Of a DNA stretch of 64,000 nucleotides, positions 1-9,949 are shown piece by piece (position 1 is the stretch's first letter; each line of letters opens with the position of its first letter). Below the pieces are notes generated by a model. It was not told where the DNA came from and did no database searches. It saw only the letters and a program-made list of their open reading frames with translations. Made by a program: the position numbers and the translations under genes. The stretch is from Lithodes maja. Its lineage: Eukaryota > Arthropoda > Malacostraca > Decapoda > Lithodidae. Where the stretch lies: contig JBAKBP010003108.1 in NCBI GenBank assembly GCA_037953745.1, forward strand, positions 96,425 through 160,424. The letters run 5' to 3'.

Positions 1-416
1 AGTGAGGTATGGATTCCTGGTTACAACCTACATAGGGCGGACAGAACGCATAGATCACATGGAGGTGTAGCCTTGTACATACATGACTCACTGATATGTA
101 CTGAATTCCTAAATAACAGTAATGAAGTGGTGGAAATACTTGGAGTTAAAATAGAATCCCTAAATTTAGCAGTTATTGTTACATACAGGCCTCCAGACTC
201 ATCCCGAGAAGAATTCAAAACCCAGCTCAACAAAATAAAATCAGAAGTGGAAACCCTGGGGAACCCAACACCAAATATTATATGGCTAGGAGACTTTAAC
301 CTACCAAACATTAAATGGAGACAACTAGAAAACCAGTTAGTGGCAAATAACACCGGAGAAGCAAATACTAATACGAGAGAGCTTTTTGAACTTTGTGATT
401 TTTTTAGTCTTACCCA
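1..416 (+). pseudogene. LINE A, 5' segment: AP-endonuclease domain of a CR1/Jockey-type LINE
   Basis: The frame is open from the first base, so the element begins outside the window. The translation is an apurinic-endonuclease-like domain of a non-LTR retrotransposon ORF2: a GGVALYIHDSL stretch, a TYRPPDSS stretch (residues 61-68 of the visible part) and the metal-binding GDFNLP motif near residue 98. In LINEs this domain nicks the target DNA to prime reverse transcription. The frame stops making sense at base 417, where a gypsy LTR begins. It resumes at 9817 in the same phase once one copy of the 4-bp duplication is removed, giving SLTQHIAEPTQENN across the join. The continuation is at 9817-9949 and 11007-13341. 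The clade (CR1/L2-like) is inferred from the ORF2 style and the short tandem-repeat tail. Confidence 0.85.
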
Positions 417-2206
417 TGTTACGACTGGGGTTCAAATATATCAGGGCTCTTATTCATTGGACTAGTAATGGCATAAATGTTACAACGGAAAGCGCTAGCT
501 CCAACCTCTGAAGTATATTCCCAGTGAACAAAGAACACAAATACTCTACAGAGTTCTATATGCAATAATAGGCTATCAAACTCTCAATAAATGTGCGTCT
601 ACTCTAGGCTTAATGTTATGTGAAAACAGCCTATTACTACCTATAACCGAAGGTGCTTGGTTATGGTATACAAAGTAAGGTGGTAAGAGAAGTTACAGCT
701 TACGTTACTTTAATCAATAAATGTCAGGCACTCCTGCATGAAAGAAAGTGCACTAAAGTCCTTCAACACTAACAAGGAATCTTCTTTAAATGTTAGATGC
801 TGTAAAGATGCTCGTATCGGAAATGGAACCCAAAAAGGCAGGCAGTGGAACAATGCTCGTGCAGGCTATGCACACAAAAAGGCAGAATATATAATGCCGT
901 CGGAGCCAAGAATATCCTAAACACTACAACACTAATAATAATCGCCACAATACAGTATTCCTATCAACAAAAAGAGCCTAAGTCGTTTGTGTCTCAATAC
1001 ATCAAACTAGGCTGCGAAATGCTTGTGTAATCATAAATGGGTATGCATAAAAAGAGTAATTAGGTTAATATACTTAATGTCTACTATGATTGATAAAGTC
1101 TAGCTAGAGTCAATGATACAAGATACTGGTGCGCATGGCATGCTGCATAGCCTAGTGCAAATCTCAAGTCTGTGCGTCAAATATTACGTTATAATGAAGG
1201 GTAGCTCTCTTGAGAAACCTTAATACCGAAGTATTAAGCGTTCTCCTGGCGTACCTCAAAGACAAACAATCGAGACTAGAACAGTGCAGAATGGTATAGG
1301 CAAAAAGCCCTCATTCGTGCATGCTCTACTCTCAATGGCACACAGACTAGAATTTACTCAATCAACTCCAGTTCTCAGGTATGTCATGCCGCTTTTAACT
1401 GAAGCCAGCACTCATAGGAAACAATACCTGTAATATCAGACTCGTAGTCTAGCATTATCTAATCCAGCAGAACACTAATAATTATAGGAAGCGGCAATAT
1501 GAAAGCCAACCAATGCTTCGTGATCCACTTATCTTAACAACTAACATACACAGGTTATATCAGACCTTAACACACAATACAACTGGCCAGCATGAAGCTG
1601 ATTTTTGCAGAGTTAACCAGAGGGGATATACTGTTAATAAAGAGGTGGTGAAAGATATGGAGAATGAGAGAGATAGGCAGAGGAAAAGATTCTCAGGAAC
1701 GGAGTGGGGACAGATAGCAAGGGAAAAAAGATGAGTGTGTTCTAGAAACCAGATCTGAGGGAGAGAGTGGCGAGGAACCAGTATATATACTCGCACTAGC
1801 TCGAGCCGCGTGGGAAAAAAACGGTTACAAGTGATCTGGCCACTAACAAGAGCTCACAGCATGGTAAGGACCTCTCTCCACCAACCCCCGCGAGGCAGCC
1901 AGCCGTGACGTCATCGAGCGGGACAAAAAACACTGCGCGCCTCCTCTCACTCCGTTCTACTCTCTCTCTCTCTCCCAGATCCTATCATTACTAGTTAATG
2001 ACAAAACATATACTTTACAATTAAATATATAAAGCCTTGACATGGGCGAAAACAAAGAGCCTTTCTGGACTGCCCATGACACGAGCTTTCATATGAAATA
2101 AAGCACACTCTAATACATAAACTGTAGCCCCATCCACTGCCCTGGCGATCCTAGTGAGTCACTGTAGGACAAGCCATGCGGTTCTAACGGAGTGGTCAAC
2201 GTCACA
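417..2206 (-). repeat. 3' LTR of the Gmr1-type gypsy element
   Basis: Direct repeat of 1790 bp, starting TGTTACGAC and ending GTCACA on the + strand, matching 8027-9816 almost base for base. The ends form short imperfect inverted repeats (TGTTAC/GTCACA). A TATA-like stretch lies at about 1779-1790. Small ORFs inside it recur identically in the other LTR and are not genes. Confidence 0.93.
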
Positions 2207-2681
2207 CCCCCCCCAAGATTTTTCTCAGAGGCCCCAAGGCTCACAAAAATCTGATGGTTAGAACCCATGCTATATCTCCACTTCCCATCACCCAGCGGCA
2301 GTAAAATATCTGGCACAGTTCTTCAACAAAACATTTTTTTCAAAATTATAACCCTCCCAACACAATAGGTTAAATTATATGTAGTTATGCTCCTCAAGAG
2401 CGAGCTTCTCTAGCCCAGCATTCTGAGAGGAGTGCAACTCAGAATTACTGCTATAACATACTGAAAAAATTCAACTATCAAAGAAAGTTTTTTTATTTGA
2501 TTTTTATGTTTTTAATTTGTTTATTTCGGCTGCACTATAGGGGCAAGCCTAGTTTTTTCTTCTATACCAAACGCTCAACTCCTGCTTTACGACCCAATAC
2601 GCTGGGCTACAACCGCGAGCCAACAAGCACCAAGCGCAAAATACTATTCAAACTAAAGCAGGAGGCTACCCGTGTGTCAAT
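2207..2681 (-). other. Non-coding stretch between RNase H stop and 3' LTR, with polypurine tract
   Basis: On the minus strand the tract GGGGGGGG (2207-2214) immediately precedes the 3' LTR and is the expected plus-strand primer for a gypsy element. No protein-like reading was seen in the remaining 460 or so bases. Confidence 0.7.
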
Positions 2682-3338
2682 CTACCCAGGATCATCTACC
2701 CTCGAAAGACAAACTGCAATCACGTTGTCACAACCGGCAATATGGCGTATGTCCAGGTTATATTCCTGTGACATTAGCGACCACCTGGTCAGCCTCATAT
2801 TCCGATTGTGAAACTGGTTCAAAAACTTGAGAGGGTGATGATCTGTGTAAATTACAACGACTGGACCATAGGCTGGAACATAGACCTCGAAATGCCTCAG
2901 TGCAAGTACAATTGCCAGCAGCTCTTTCTCGACAACAGAGTAGTTCTTTTGGGCTGAATTGAACTTCTTCGAGTAGAAACTAACAGGATGTTCCAGCCCA
3001 TCATCGTCCTTTTGCATAAGGACGGCACAAGCCCCCACACCACTAGCATCCGTTGCTAGTTGGAAAGGTAGGCTAAAGTCAGGGGCCCTGAGGATCGGGT
3101 GAGTGCACAACAGGTGTTTTACTACGCTAAACGCCTTCTCACACTCAGGCGCCCATTTGAATTTCTTATCCTTCGCTAAAAGATCTGTCAGAGGTGCTAA
3201 CACGGTAGAGTACCCCTTAATGAAGCGTCTGTAATATCCGATCATACCTAAGAACCTCATGATCTGCTTCTTGGTGGCCGGCCGGGGAAAGTGATCAATC
3301 GCAGCTATCTTGTTCTGTGGGGGGCACACCTGACCCAC
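2682..3338 (-). pseudogene. C-terminal RT connection and RNase H of the gypsy polyprotein (separate frame)
   Basis: This 218-residue frame continues the polyprotein after a one-base shift. It opens with the RT thumb/connection (FLGMIGYYRRFIKGYS, about residues 29-44). It then carries a gypsy-type RNase H: TDASGVGA (first Asp), EKELLAI (Glu) and YTDHHPL (second Asp). The expected final motif, normally NxVADxLSR, reads NVIAVCLSR at about 2705-2725, so the last catalytic Asp appears to be Val. It overlaps the end of the main frame at 3305-3338, where a G-run makes an indel or sequencing error plausible. A programmed shift is possible but less likely. The altered Asp is a separate lesion and suggests a non-functional RNase H in this copy. 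Confidence 0.85.
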
Positions 3339-6300
3339 AACCCCACCATGAACCCAAGATACTGCACGGACGCCCGCACGAAATCACACTTTGCCAGGTT
3401 GACCACCAAGCCAGCCTCACTAAGCCTCTTGAACAGGAGTTCTACGTGCTCACAATGACTCGTAAAGCTGTTGTCATAGATAATAACATCGTCGAGGTAT
3501 ACTGTGCAATTAGGAATGTCTCTCGTTATATCATTCATCAAACTCTGAAAGGTAGCGGGTGCGTTCTTTAGACCATAAGGCATAACGTTACAGCGGTAGG
3601 TAGCACCATCCACCACAAAACCACATACCTCTTTCGCTCGTTCGGACAAGGGCACCTGCCAGTATCCCTTAACCAAGTCCACCTTGGTTAGGTACTTTGC
3701 ATTGCCTATCTTGTCCACACAGTCGTCGACCCGAGGAAGAGGGTATGGGTTGGTGGGCGTCAAACCGTTTAACCGTCTGTAGTCTACACAGAATCGCACC
3801 TTACCATCCGGTTTTGGTTGCAGCGTGACGGGAGATGTCCACTTCACCACCCCCTTCTCAATCAGCCCCCTTGTTAACATATACTCCAACTCCGCCCGGA
3901 GGGCCGGCAGTTTAATAGGGGGCACCCTATAGGGAACTGACTTGAAAGGTGGGTGGTCTCCCACGTCCACGTCGTGCACCTCTAGGGTAGTGAGGCCTGG
4001 GTGCTCCGCGAAAACAGAGGGGTATGAACCGAACAGGCGCTCCACAGCCACCCGCTGATGCTCAGGTAAGTGTTGCAACGCTTCCTGAGCCGCCTGGTTC
4101 GTGTTCCCCGCCCACTGGTTCGCAGAGACATGATGATCCCAGTTATCCTCCACCTGAGCTTGACTGTCCCGTTCTCCTTCTCCACCTTGACTGCTAAATG
4201 TCATCACAGGCACAGTGAGAGGCTCAGGGGGGTGCCTCACATACTCCTTCATAAGATTAACGTGACATAACTGATTGCGCTTACGTCTGTCTGGAGTGGC
4301 TACCAAGTAATCCAGGTCCGATAGCTTCTCAACCACCCTATAAGGACCAGTGTACTTCGCGGATAAGGGGTGACCTACAAGGGGCAGTAGAATCAACACC
4401 TCCTGTCCCACGTGAAACTCCCTGAGTTTAACCTTGAGGTCGTACCTGTCCTTCATGAGGGCCTGAGAGCTAGTCAAATTACGGCCAGCCAACTCCAGAC
4501 TGCGCAACATCCGTTCCCGACTGTCGAGGACATACTTGAGCATAGAACAAGGTTTTTCTGCACCCTCCCATATTTCTTTAACCATATGGAGAGGCCCTCT
4601 GACACGGTGTCCAAAGACGAGCTCATTAGGGCTGAATCCCAAACTTTCCCCAGGTACCTCCCGTGCAGCAAACAAAACATATGGCAGGCCAAGATCCCAA
4701 TCTTTCCCATTCTCAAAGCAATAACAACGAAGCATAGATTTTAAGGTTGAGTGCCATCGCTCTAACACACCCTGGCTCTCCGGATGATACGCAGATGACA
4801 CAACCGTAACAATCCCATGCTGCTGCATAGTTTGAACAAAGAGGTTAGAAGTGAAGTTGGATCCTTGGTCTGACTGAATCTCCTGCGGGTAACCATACCG
4901 GGAAAAATACACTAGCAAGTTTCGGACCACCGTCTTCGCTGACCCATTTCTCATAGGGTAAGTGTCAGGGTACCTTGTTGCTACATCCATGATGGTCAGG
5001 AGAAACTTGTTTCCGGCACTTGTAGGGGGAAGGGGGCCAACCATATCCACTATAACCTTACTAAAGGGAGGCCCACTGACAGGAATGGGGTGTAACGGCG
5101 CCTTAGGAATGCTCTGATTCGGTTTGCCAACCTTCTGACACACATCACACATTGCCACCCATGACATAACTTGTGCTCTCAGACCAGGCCACCAAAATAA
5201 TTTCCCCAAGGCTGCAACCGTCTTACGGACACCCAGATGTCCCGCCAGTGGTACATCATGGGCCAACCTAAGCAGGCTTTCCCTGCAAACCCTTGGCACG
5301 ACCAGCTGGTCTACCTCTCCTGACCCCCCCTCCCAATTTCTCTGCGGATCTTGGAATCGCCGGTATAATATGCCATCTATGAAAAAAAAATCTCCCGACT
5401 GTGCATCACTGTCCTCCTCCAACTCGACAGCACCGGTACCACATTCAAGAACCTCCGGGTCTTCCAATTGCACCTTACGAATGTCCGAAGGAGCAAGCCT
5501 ATCCAAGTGCTTGCGAAACAACTCATGCCCCCCTCCTACATTAAATTTGGCCTCCCGTTGCTCTCTCTCTGCGTACCGTTGCTGCCTCATCGTCTGTTTA
5601 GGCCCATCCACTGCCTTCTCAGGAACAGTTAATGGGTCTTCTCTAGACTCGAAAATTGGTCCTAATAATGAGTCCCCGAGAATGTCCGCTGATACTGAAC
5701 TCTCAACCGCATCAACTTTCAACCCCTTCTCGGTACCCTTCCTTCGCTGATCTAAAGACTGTTGACCAGAATGTGACCCCCTGGATGCAAGGGAACGGGT
5801 GACAACACATGCCATAGGTTGCCCCCAATACTTCTCAACCCACTCCTGCTCCTCCCTACTCACGTCGGCCGGCTTCTCGGCAACGACCAAGGGTGGAGCC
5901 TCAGAGGTAGGCCCCGCAAAGTCGTTGCCGAGAAGGAGGTCGACGCCCCCAACAGGTAACTTCTCCACAATTCCTACATCCAGGTCACGAGTCACACCAT
6001 CAACCTCCATCTTCATTCTTACAAGCGGGTATGACCTTGTCGCATTAACTCCCTGAACCACAACCACCCGCGCCATATTGACAGGTTTACCAGTGAAATT
6101 TCTCAACAGTGTTTGCGATGCCCCAGTGTCACGCAAAATTCTCACCTCATGTCTTCTACCACCCCACTCCACACAACCGAGTCCCCTGTGGTCACTAAAG
6201 GCATCACAGACAGGGAATAAGCCTTCCGGATCCTTCTGCACTGGCAGTGTATTTACCTCGGAAGAAATGCCTCTAACAAACTCCGATATCCTCTTGAACA

Positions 6301-7807
6301 CTCCAATGCCGTGAGCAAAAGACACGGATGCCGGAGGAGGTCGACTAGGGCACTCATTTGCTTTATGACCCTCCTTGTGGCACTTAAAACACATAAATTT
6401 CGGTTTCGGCTTATACTGTGATGTAACAGGCCCCTGACTTTTCTTATACGGCATGGTGTTAGGTTTGAATTCAGTTTTAGTTTCATTGCTCTTTTGTTTA
6501 AATGTGTCGTTGCTACGGGGAGGGGGAGGATAACGGTCCCTAGCACTTGCATCGTACTTCTGTGAGGACCCGCAACCCCGAATCAACGACAGCCGTAGAT
6601 CAGCCATTTCTGCTGCTTCTACTAGAGTTCTTGGGTTTTTCTCCTTTAAGTTCAAAGTTAGATCACCGCCCGTGCTCTTAAAGAACTGCTCCAACATCAT
6701 TAACTGCTTAATTTCATCAAATGTTGTGACCTTCTCAGATCGGAGCCAGTTCCCCATAGCATCGGACAAGTCCCGGGCGTGTTCCAAAAAGGTGCTATCT
6801 CTTCCCTTAGTTACACCCCGGAACTTCAAACGGTACGTTTCTGGTTTCAGTTCGTAAGCCCTCAGGACAGCCTCCTTGAGATCCTCGTACACAATAGATA
6901 ACTCCAAAGGTAACGCATCGTAGGCTTTAAGACCCTTGCCTATTAATCTAGGGGATACAAGTGCTGCCCATTTATTCTCTGGCCACTGGTGTTCCTGGCA
7001 CTTCTTCTCAAAGCGTGTGAAAAATTCTGTTACACCACTCTCATCAAACACCGGAACCAGTTTCAATAAGTGCGAGAGAGACTGCTCATGAACACGGTTA
7101 CCAGCCCCAAGTCGCTGTCCCGTTGTCTCTACTCGCGACTTCTCTACATCCATGTCGGCACAGTACCTAGTCGACTCAGCTTGGATTTTTGCTAGCTCTA
7201 TGTGCTCATGACTGATAGTTTTTCTCTCATCTATCTTGGCTAATTCTAATTGCTGCTGAAGCTCACATGCCCTTTGTTGATGCTGAAGCTCACCTGCCCT
7301 GATAGCCTTTCTCTCTTCGATCTTAGCTAATTCGAGCTGAAGCAATAATTCTGGAGATAACCCTGAAGGAGGTGAAGGTGCTACAATGTTTGAAATTACC
7401 GGTGGTCCCCCCAGGGGCAACCCACCCTGCCAGCCACCACCCAACTGCGGAAGCGTACCCGGGGTCGGCAAACTACTGGGATGGCTGGGAGTCGAGTGTA
7501 GGGGAAGCATGGCCGAAGGGCTCTGAGCACTCAAGCCATCTCGCTCACCAGTCACCCTGCCCAGTACACACGTTATCAAGTTATCCTTGGTCATGCTGCT
7601 AGTAACCGCATGACCGATAGCTGTGGCCAGGCATTGAAGACCGTACCGCTCCATACCCTCCAACCGCTCGGCAGTAACAGGCCATTGCAAAAATATCCTA
7701 GCATCCTCCTCACAGTTCACCTGATTAACCATATCATCATACTGCTGTTCCTCAGTTTCGACATTACGTACTGTGTCTCCATTCTCCTCTGATCCGGTAT
7801 AAGACAT
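3305..7807 (-). CDS. Gag-protease-integrase-reverse transcriptase polyprotein, Gmr1-like gypsy
   Basis: Uninterrupted frame of about 1500 residues. I place the start at MSYTG (7807); an in-frame ATG at 7834 is possible. In order: a Gln/Glu-rich coiled-coil-like gag region (7150-7350); a gag matrix/capsid part; a zinc knuckle CFKCHKEGHKANEC (about 6350-6393); an aspartic protease motif RDTGASQTLL (about 6115-6145); an integrase H2C2 finger (H-x6-H near 5245, CDVC near 5145); the integrase core with VDMVG, SDQGSNF and an E that is 35 residues after the second D (5050-4770); then a chromodomain-like or GPY/F-type tail; then reverse transcriptase (KPDGKVRFCVDYRRLN near 3790, YLDD near 3495). Ordinary gypsy elements carry integrase last. 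The last residues, after GFMVG, are out of frame; the true continuation is at 2682-3338. Confidence 0.92.
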   Translation of the reverse strand: MSYTGSEENGDTVRNVETEEQQYDDMVNQVNCEEDARIFLQWPVTAERLEGMERYGLQCLATAIGHAVTSSMTKDNLITCVLGRVTGERDGLSAQSPSAMLPLHSTPSHPSSLPTPGTLPQLGGGWQGGLPLGGPPVISNIVAPSPPSGLSPELLLQLELAKIEERKAIRAGELQHQQRACELQQQLELAKIDERKTISHEHIELAKIQAESTRYCADMDVEKSRVETTGQRLGAGNRVHEQSLSHLLKLVPVFDESGVTEFFTRFEKKCQEHQWPENKWAALVSPRLIGKGLKAYDALPLELSIVYEDLKEAVLRAYELKPETYRLKFRGVTKGRDSTFLEHARDLSDAMGNWLRSEKVTTFDEIKQLMMLEQFFKSTGGDLTLNLKEKNPRTLVEAAEMADLRLSLIRGCGSSQKYDASARDRYPPPPRSNDTFKQKSNETKTEFKPNTMPYKKSQGPVTSQYKPKPKFMCFKCHKEGHKANECPSRPPPASVSFAHGIGVFKRISEFVRGISSEVNTLPVQKDPEGLFPVCDAFSDHRGLGCVEWGGRRHEVRILRDTGASQTLLRNFTGKPVNMARVVVVQGVNATRSYPLVRMKMEVDGVTRDLDVGIVEKLPVGGVDLLLGNDFAGPTSEAPPLVVAEKPADVSREEQEWVEKYWGQPMACVVTRSLASRGSHSGQQSLDQRRKGTEKGLKVDAVESSVSADILGDSLLGPIFESREDPLTVPEKAVDGPKQTMRQQRYAEREQREAKFNVGGGHELFRKHLDRLAPSDIRKVQLEDPEVLECGTGAVELEEDSDAQSGDFFFIDGILYRRFQDPQRNWEGGSGEVDQLVVPRVCRESLLRLAHDVPLAGHLGVRKTVAALGKLFWWPGLRAQVMSWVAMCDVCQKVGKPNQSIPKAPLHPIPVSGPPFSKVIVDMVGPLPPTSAGNKFLLTIMDVATRYPDTYPMRNGSAKTVVRNLLVYFSRYGYPQEIQSDQGSNFTSNLFVQTMQQHGIVTVVSSAYHPESQGVLERWHSTLKSMLRCYCFENGKDWDLGLPYVLFAAREVPGESLGFSPNELVFGHRVRGPLHMVKEIWEGAEKPCSMLKYVLDSRERMLRSLELAGRNLTSSQALMKDRYDLKVKLREFHVGQEVLILLPLVGHPLSAKYTGPYRVVEKLSDLDYLVATPDRRKRNQLCHVNLMKEYVRHPPEPLTVPVMTFSSQGGEGERDSQAQVEDNWDHHVSANQWAGNTNQAAQEALQHLPEHQRVAVERLFGSYPSVFAEHPGLTTLEVHDVDVGDHPPFKSVPYRVPPIKLPALRAELEYMLTRGLIEKGVVKWTSPVTLQPKPDGKVRFCVDYRRLNGLTPTNPYPLPRVDDCVDKIGNAKYLTKVDLVKGYWQVPLSERAKEVCGFVVDGATYRCNVMPYGLKNAPATFQSLMNDITRDIPNCTVYLDDVIIYDNSFTSHCEHVELLFKRLSEAGLVVNLAKCDFVRASVQYLGFMVGLWVRCAPHRTR

Positions 7808-8006
7808 GATGCTCACACAAATTTCCCACCTCAATATTCAAAAAAGAAGTACTCCAAACTCTTATACCTCAATATACACACAAAAATTCTCGGAAATACT
7901 CAAGGGCTATACTATGTTGCAAAAAAAAAAAATATTCTTGCTGATCCCCGCAAAATATTCCCCAAAACAACAAATGTTCCCTGCTAATAAATGTAGGTTC
8001 ACCAAA

Positions 8007-8024
8007 TCCTAGGCAAGGTCGCCA
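8007..8024 (-). promoter_or_regulatory. Primer-binding site of the gypsy element
   Basis: On the minus strand, two bases (AA) after the 5' LTR, comes TGGCGACCTTGCCTAGGA. The leading TGG fits pairing with the CCA end of a host tRNA, which primes minus-strand DNA synthesis. I cannot name the tRNA without a search. Confidence 0.7.
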
Positions 8025-8026
8025 TT

Positions 8027-9816
8027 TGTTACGACTGGGGTTCAAATATATCAGGGCTCTTATTCATTGGACTAGTAATGGCATAAATGTTACAACGGAA
8101 AGCGCTAGCTCCAACCTCTGAAGTATATTCCCAGTGAACAAAGAACACAAATACTCTACAGAGTTCTATATGCAATAATAGGCTATCAAACTCTCAATAA
8201 ATGTGCATCTACTCTAGGCTTAATGTTATGTGAAAACAGCCTATTACTACCTATAACCGAAGGTGCTTGGTTATGGTATACAAAGTAAGGTGGTAAGAGA
8301 AGTTACAGCTTACGTTACTTTAATCAATAAATGTCAGGCACTCCTGCATGAAAGAAAGTGCACTAAAGTCCTTCAACACTAACAAGGAATCTTCTTTAAA
8401 TGTTAGATGTTATAAAGATGCTCGTATCGGAAATGGAACCCAAAAAGGCAGGCAGCGGAACAATGCTCGTGCAGGCTATGCACACAAAAAGGCAGAATAT
8501 ATAATGCCGTCGGAGCCAAGAATATCCTAAACACTACAACACTAATAATAATCGCCACAATGCAGTATTCCTATCAACAAAAAGAGCCTAAGTCGTTTGT
8601 GTCTCAATACATCAAACTAGGCTGCGAAATGCTTGTGTAATCATAAATGGGTATGCATAAAAAGAGTAATTAGGTTAATACACTTAATGTCTACTGTGAC
8701 TGATAAAGTCTAGCTAGAGTCAATGATACGAGATACTGGTGCGCATGGCATGCTGCATAGCCTAGTGCAAATCTCAAGTCTGTGCGTCAAATATTACGTT
8801 ATAATGAAGGGTAGCTCTCTTGAGAAACCTTAATACCGAAGTATTAAGCGTTCTCCTGGCGTACCTCAAAGACAAACAATCGAGACTAGAACAGTGCAGA
8901 ATGGTATAGGCAAAAAGCCCTCATTCGTGCATGCTCTACTCTCAATGGCACACAGACTAGAATTTACTCAATCAACTCCAGTTCTCAGGTATGTCGTGCC
9001 GCTTTTAACTGAAGCCAGCACTCATAGGAAACAATACCTTTAATATCAGACTCGTAGTCTAGCATTATCTAATCCAGCAGAACACTAATAATTATAGGAA
9101 GCGGCAATATGAAAGCCAACCAATGCTTCGTGATCCACTTATCTTAACAACTAACATACACAGGTTATATCAGACCTTAACACACAATACAACTGGCCAG
9201 CATGAAGCTGATTTTTGCAGAGTTAACCAGAGGGGATATACTGTTAATAAAGAGGTGGTGAAAGATATGGAGAATGAGAGAGATAGGCAGAGGAAAAGAT
9301 TCTCAGGAACGGAGTGGGGACAGATAGCAAGGGAAAAAAGATGAGTGTGTTCTAGAAACCAGATCTGAGGGAGAGAGTGGCGAGGAACCAGTATATATAC
9401 TCGCACTAGCTCGAGCCGCGTGGGAAAAAAACGGTTACAAGTGATCTGGCCACTAACAAGAGCTCACAGCATGGTAAGGACCTCTCTCCACCAACCCCCG
9501 CGAGGCAGCCAGCCGTGACGTCATCGAGCGGGACAAAAAACACTGCGCGCCTCCTCTCACTCCGTTCTACTCTCTCTCTCTCTCCCAGATCCTATCATTA
9601 CTAGTTAATGACAAAACATATACTTTACAATTAAATATATAAAGCCTTGACATGGGCGAAAACAAAGAGCCTTTCTGGACTGCCCATGTCACGAGCTTTC
9701 ATATGAAATAAAGCACACTCTAATACATAAACTGTAGCCCCATCCACTGCCCTGGCGATCCTAGTGAGTCACTGTAGGACAAGCCATGCGGTTCTAACGG
9801 AGTGGTCAACGTCACA
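8027..9816 (-). repeat. 5' LTR of the Gmr1-type gypsy element
   Basis: 1790-bp direct repeat of 417-2206. I count about 12 substitutions by eye (for example near 8206, 8410, 8692, 8999 and 9687), i.e. under 1% divergence. It would carry the promoter for minus-strand transcription into gag-pol. Confidence 0.93.
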
Positions 9817-9949
9817 CCCAACATATTGCTGAACCCACACAGGAAAACAATATCTTAGACCTGGTCTTCACTAACAACGACTCTCTAGTACACAGCATTA
9901 ACATATCGGACACAACATACTCAGATCATTAATTAATTGAGATCAAAAC
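9817..9949 (+). pseudogene. LINE A, end of the endonuclease domain
   Basis: Continues the endonuclease reading from 1-416 after the gypsy insertion: NILDLVFTNND, then SDTTYSDH, the conserved SDH catalytic box near the end of LINE endonucleases. A stop codon follows (TAA at 9931), after which the frame carries on as LIEIKT. The frame is broken at about 9950 by LINE B and resumes at 11007 as TTFESVQ. AAAAC is present on both sides of LINE B (9945-9949 and about 11007-11011). Confidence 0.82.

Larger units (their letters stand above)
417..9816 (-). mobile_element. Complete Ty3/gypsy LTR retrotransposon with Gmr1-type domain order (gag-PR-IN-RT-RH)
   Basis: Two direct 1790-bp LTRs bound an internal region coded on the minus strand. 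A 4-bp duplication, CCCA, flanks the element (413-416 and 9817-9820), and its removal restores the LINE A endonuclease frame. The left LTR is the element's 3' LTR. A run of G on the minus strand (2207-2214) directly adjoins it as polypurine tract. A primer-binding site starting TGG lies two bases inside the other LTR. The pol order is unusual: integrase precedes reverse transcriptase, as in Gmr1-clade gypsy elements. By eye the LTRs differ at about a dozen positions, so the insertion is young. One frameshift and one altered RNase H residue suggest that this copy is no longer autonomous. Confidence 0.93.

Noticed and set aside
1513..1734. 73-residue frame, repeated exactly at 9123-9344
   Set aside because: Lies in the gypsy LTR and is duplicated only because the LTR is. 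No protein features.
3305..3345. Programmed frameshift site in the gypsy element as established fact
   Set aside because: The shift occurs at a G-run and may be an indel or sequencing error. A single copy cannot decide.
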